In this document: positions 62,524 through 64,000 of the stretch, one piece after another
Layout of the letters: every line of letters starts with the position of its first letter
How positions within the stretch are numbered: the stretch's first letter is position 1
DNA from: Maricaulis sp965228215
Lineage (GTDB): Bacteria; Pseudomonadota; Alphaproteobacteria; Caulobacterales; Maricaulaceae
Direction: 5' to 3'
Assembly: GCA_965228215.1 (NCBI GenBank)
Contig: OZ245800.1
Coordinates: 2,728,001 to 2,792,000 of the forward strand
Length of the DNA: 64,000 nt
Translations under genes and position numbers: made by a program
Notes under the pieces: model-generated
Databases searched by the model: none
The model's input: only the letters and a program-made list of their open reading frames with translations
What the model was told of the DNA's origin: nothing

Positions 62524-63777
62524 TCAGAGTTTGGGACTGAGTCCGTCGGACAATACATTTCGTTGTGCCTGCCAGGCGGGCAAGGTTCCGGCGAGTGCGC
62601 CGGCCAGCGTCACGGCGGCAAACACGCCGATTTCCAGAGTGCCGGCCGATCCCTGCAGATCCATGCCATAGCGCGTTTGCACGATAGACGCCACGACCGC
62701 CATGGCCAATTGCGTCAGGACGATACCGGCGATCGCACCGATTGCGGCAAGGCCGCTCGCCTCCATGACGAGGAGCGTAAATATATCCGCAGGCCGCGCG
62801 CCCGTAGCCCGCAGGACCGCCATTTCGCGGCGGCGTTCATTCAGACCGGATGTCAGGGCCGTCAGGATACTGATCAGACCCACCAGGAGCACAAGGATGG
62901 AGATCGCGCGGAAAGCACGCTCGCCGGCGCCCAGGATCTGCCAGAGCTGTGTCAGCGCCACCCCGGGCATGACGGCTGACAGGGCTTCTCCGGAATAGGA
63001 ATTGATCTGCCGCTGCAGGCTCAGGACTCGAATGGGCGACGACGTGCCAATGAAGGCTGCCGTGATGCTTTCCGGCTGCAGCGCAGCCTCGGCTTCTGGA
63101 TCACGCGGCGCACCGGACGCAATACCGGTCTCCCAGCCGACATGGATCGCCTCGATACTCTCGAGCGAGACATGGACGGACCGGTCTACCGGCGTTCCGG
63201 TCACGGCGAGAATGCCCACGATCGTGAAATCATGCCCGCCATGTTCGGCGAAACTTACATCGCCCACACCGTGGGAGAGCAGGATCTGGTCGCCGATGGA
63301 ATATCCCAGCCTGCGCGCCACTTCCGAGCCCAACACGGCCTGGTGCGTAACTTCGAAGGCTTCACCGGCCTCGAAACGCAGCGGCAGGTCCCGGCCATAT
63401 TTGTAGCGCTCGAAATACTCTGTCGTCGTGCCGACAACACGGTAGCCCCGGTGGGAATCGCCCAGCGAGATGGGAACAGCCCACTCGACACCGGGCGCTG
63501 TAGAGATCCGCTCATAGCTTTCCCAGCTGATATTCGCCGTCGGGTCGCCCAGCCGGAAGACCGAGTAGAGCAGCAGGTTGATGGCCCCTCCCCGTGCACC
63601 AACGATGATGTCGGTATCGGAGATCGTCGAATTGAAACTCGCCCTCACGCCGGACTGGATGCGCTCAACGCTCAGGAAGAGCGAAACCGCAAGTGTGACG
63701 GCAAGCACCGTCAGGATGGCCGAAGTGCCACGACTGAGCAGACTTTTCCAGGCAAGGGAGAACAGCGCCGCATTCAT
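62524..63777 (-). CDS. ABC transporter permease (FtsX/MacB type)
   Basis: 417 residues. One N-terminal helix (about 15-33), a large periplasmic domain (about 40-270), then three helices in 285-405 (ISILVLLVGLISILTALTSGL, LAAIGAIAGIVLTQLAMAVV, VFAAVTLAGALAGTLPAW). NERRREMAVLRATGARPADIF is the FtsX family signature before helix 3. Start overlaps the ATPase stop by four bases. It may move a substrate out of the membrane or drive a periplasmic partner. Confidence 0.9.
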   Translation of the reverse strand: MNAALFSLAWKSLLSRGTSAILTVLAVTLAVSLFLSVERIQSGVRASFNSTISDTDIIVGARGGAINLLLYSVFRLGDPTANISWESYERISTAPGVEWAVPISLGDSHRGYRVVGTTTEYFERYKYGRDLPLRFEAGEAFEVTHQAVLGSEVARRLGYSIGDQILLSHGVGDVSFAEHGGHDFTIVGILAVTGTPVDRSVHVSLESIEAIHVGWETGIASGAPRDPEAEAALQPESITAAFIGTSSPIRVLSLQRQINSYSGEALSAVMPGVALTQLWQILGAGERAFRAISILVLLVGLISILTALTSGLNERRREMAVLRATGARPADIFTLLVMEASGLAAIGAIAGIVLTQLAMAVVASIVQTRYGMDLQGSAGTLEIGVFAAVTLAGALAGTLPAWQAQRNVLSDGLSPKL

Positions 63778-64000
63778 GCCGCTACCCCGCCTGCGTGATT
63801 GATCTCGGGCAATTCGACGAAACGATCGAAACGTTCGGAGAGCGAGCGTTCATGACTCACGAACATCAGGGCCGCATTGCTGCGCTGGGCCTCCGCCGAA
63901 AGGAGTTCAAGGAAGCTTTCACGGCTGTCCTCGTCGAGGGCGGAGGTAGGTTCATCGGCGATGATCAGGCCGGGCCCACCGATCAGCGCACGGGCGGCGG
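63774..64000 (-). CDS. ABC transporter ATP-binding protein, C-terminal part (partial)
   Basis: The last 75 codons. AARALIGGPGLIIADEPTSA is the Walker B end with catalytic Glu, then LDEDSRESFLELL (D-loop) and the switch His in MFVSHERSLSE. It is the motor of the adjacent permease. The N-terminal P-loop lies beyond the window. The stop overlaps the permease start (ATGA). Confidence 0.9.
   Translation of the reverse strand, partial: AARALIGGPGLIIADEPTSALDEDSRESFLELLSAEAQRSNAALMFVSHERSLSERFDRFVELPEINHAGGVAA

Overview
The window is GC-rich chromosomal DNA from an alphaproteobacterium. Three gene orders are alphaproteobacterial hallmarks: tpiA...secG-pyrG...eno-(ftsB-like)-pdhA-pdhB-pdhC; lipA followed by a COQ10/RatA-like gene; and ispDF // dusB-ntrB-ntrC-ntrY-ntrX-trkA-trkH-dat-hfq-hflX-mazG. 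A very large TonB-dependent receptor, many secreted or lipoprotein genes and the style of the regulators fit the Caulobacterales/Maricaulales side (a Maricaulis, Oceanicaulis or Hyphomonas relative). That placement is inference; no 16S gene is present. No transposase, integrase, phage block or CRISPR array was seen, and no gene-free stretch exceeds about 300 bases.

Layout. 0-8 kb: the tpiA end, a degenerate receiver-domain protein, secG, pyrG, a hybrid sensor kinase and a PLP decarboxylase. 7.5-16.7 kb: a secreted DUF2807-type protein, rpmF, eno, an FtsB-like protein, then one tightly packed operon running pdhA, VOC protein, NTF2-like protein, small membrane protein, pdhB, GFA-type zinc protein, membrane protein, pdhC, membrane protein. 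16.7-23.2 kb: an SGNH-type esterase lipoprotein, a small lipoprotein, a double-hotdog thioesterase, an ACT protein, a cupin, a frameshifted tail-collar gene, a haloalkane-dehalogenase-like hydrolase, lpd (E3 of the PDH complex) and a small membrane protein. 23.3-31.2 kb: three related secreted proteins built from about 17-residue repeats (predicted beta-solenoids), an acyl-ACP synthetase, an M1 metallopeptidase and a DUF6702-like protein. 31.2-36.9 kb: an alpha/beta hydrolase, an SdpR/SdpI-like pair with a paired palindromic operator, lipA, a COQ10-like gene, a cinA-type amidase and ispDF. 36.9-50.2 kb: the ntr/trk/hfq run. 50.3-56.0 kb: a leftward cell-maintenance block (MBL hydrolase, tatD, holB, tmk, a D,D-carboxypeptidase, rlpA). 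56.3-64 kb: an Lrp-type regulator, a TonB receptor, tRNA-Ser(TGA), a diguanylate cyclase, and a leftward DUF3299/FtsX-permease/ABC-ATPase set that continues past the window end.

How the genes work together. Enolase, E1-alpha, E1-beta, E2 and the nearby E3 carry carbon from 2-phosphoglycerate to acetyl-CoA, and LipA makes the lipoyl groups that three of these proteins carry or use. NtrBC/NtrYX would normally report nitrogen or redox state, but both response regulators here lack the sigma-54 contact loop, so they probably act in another way. The most unusual items are a chain of perfect hairpins inserted in frame into the pdhC linker, the loss of GAFTGA in both NtrC and NtrX, the cluster of 17-residue-repeat surface proteins with its peptidase, the non-PDH genes interleaved in the PDH operon, and the paired operator over the sdpR-like promoter.
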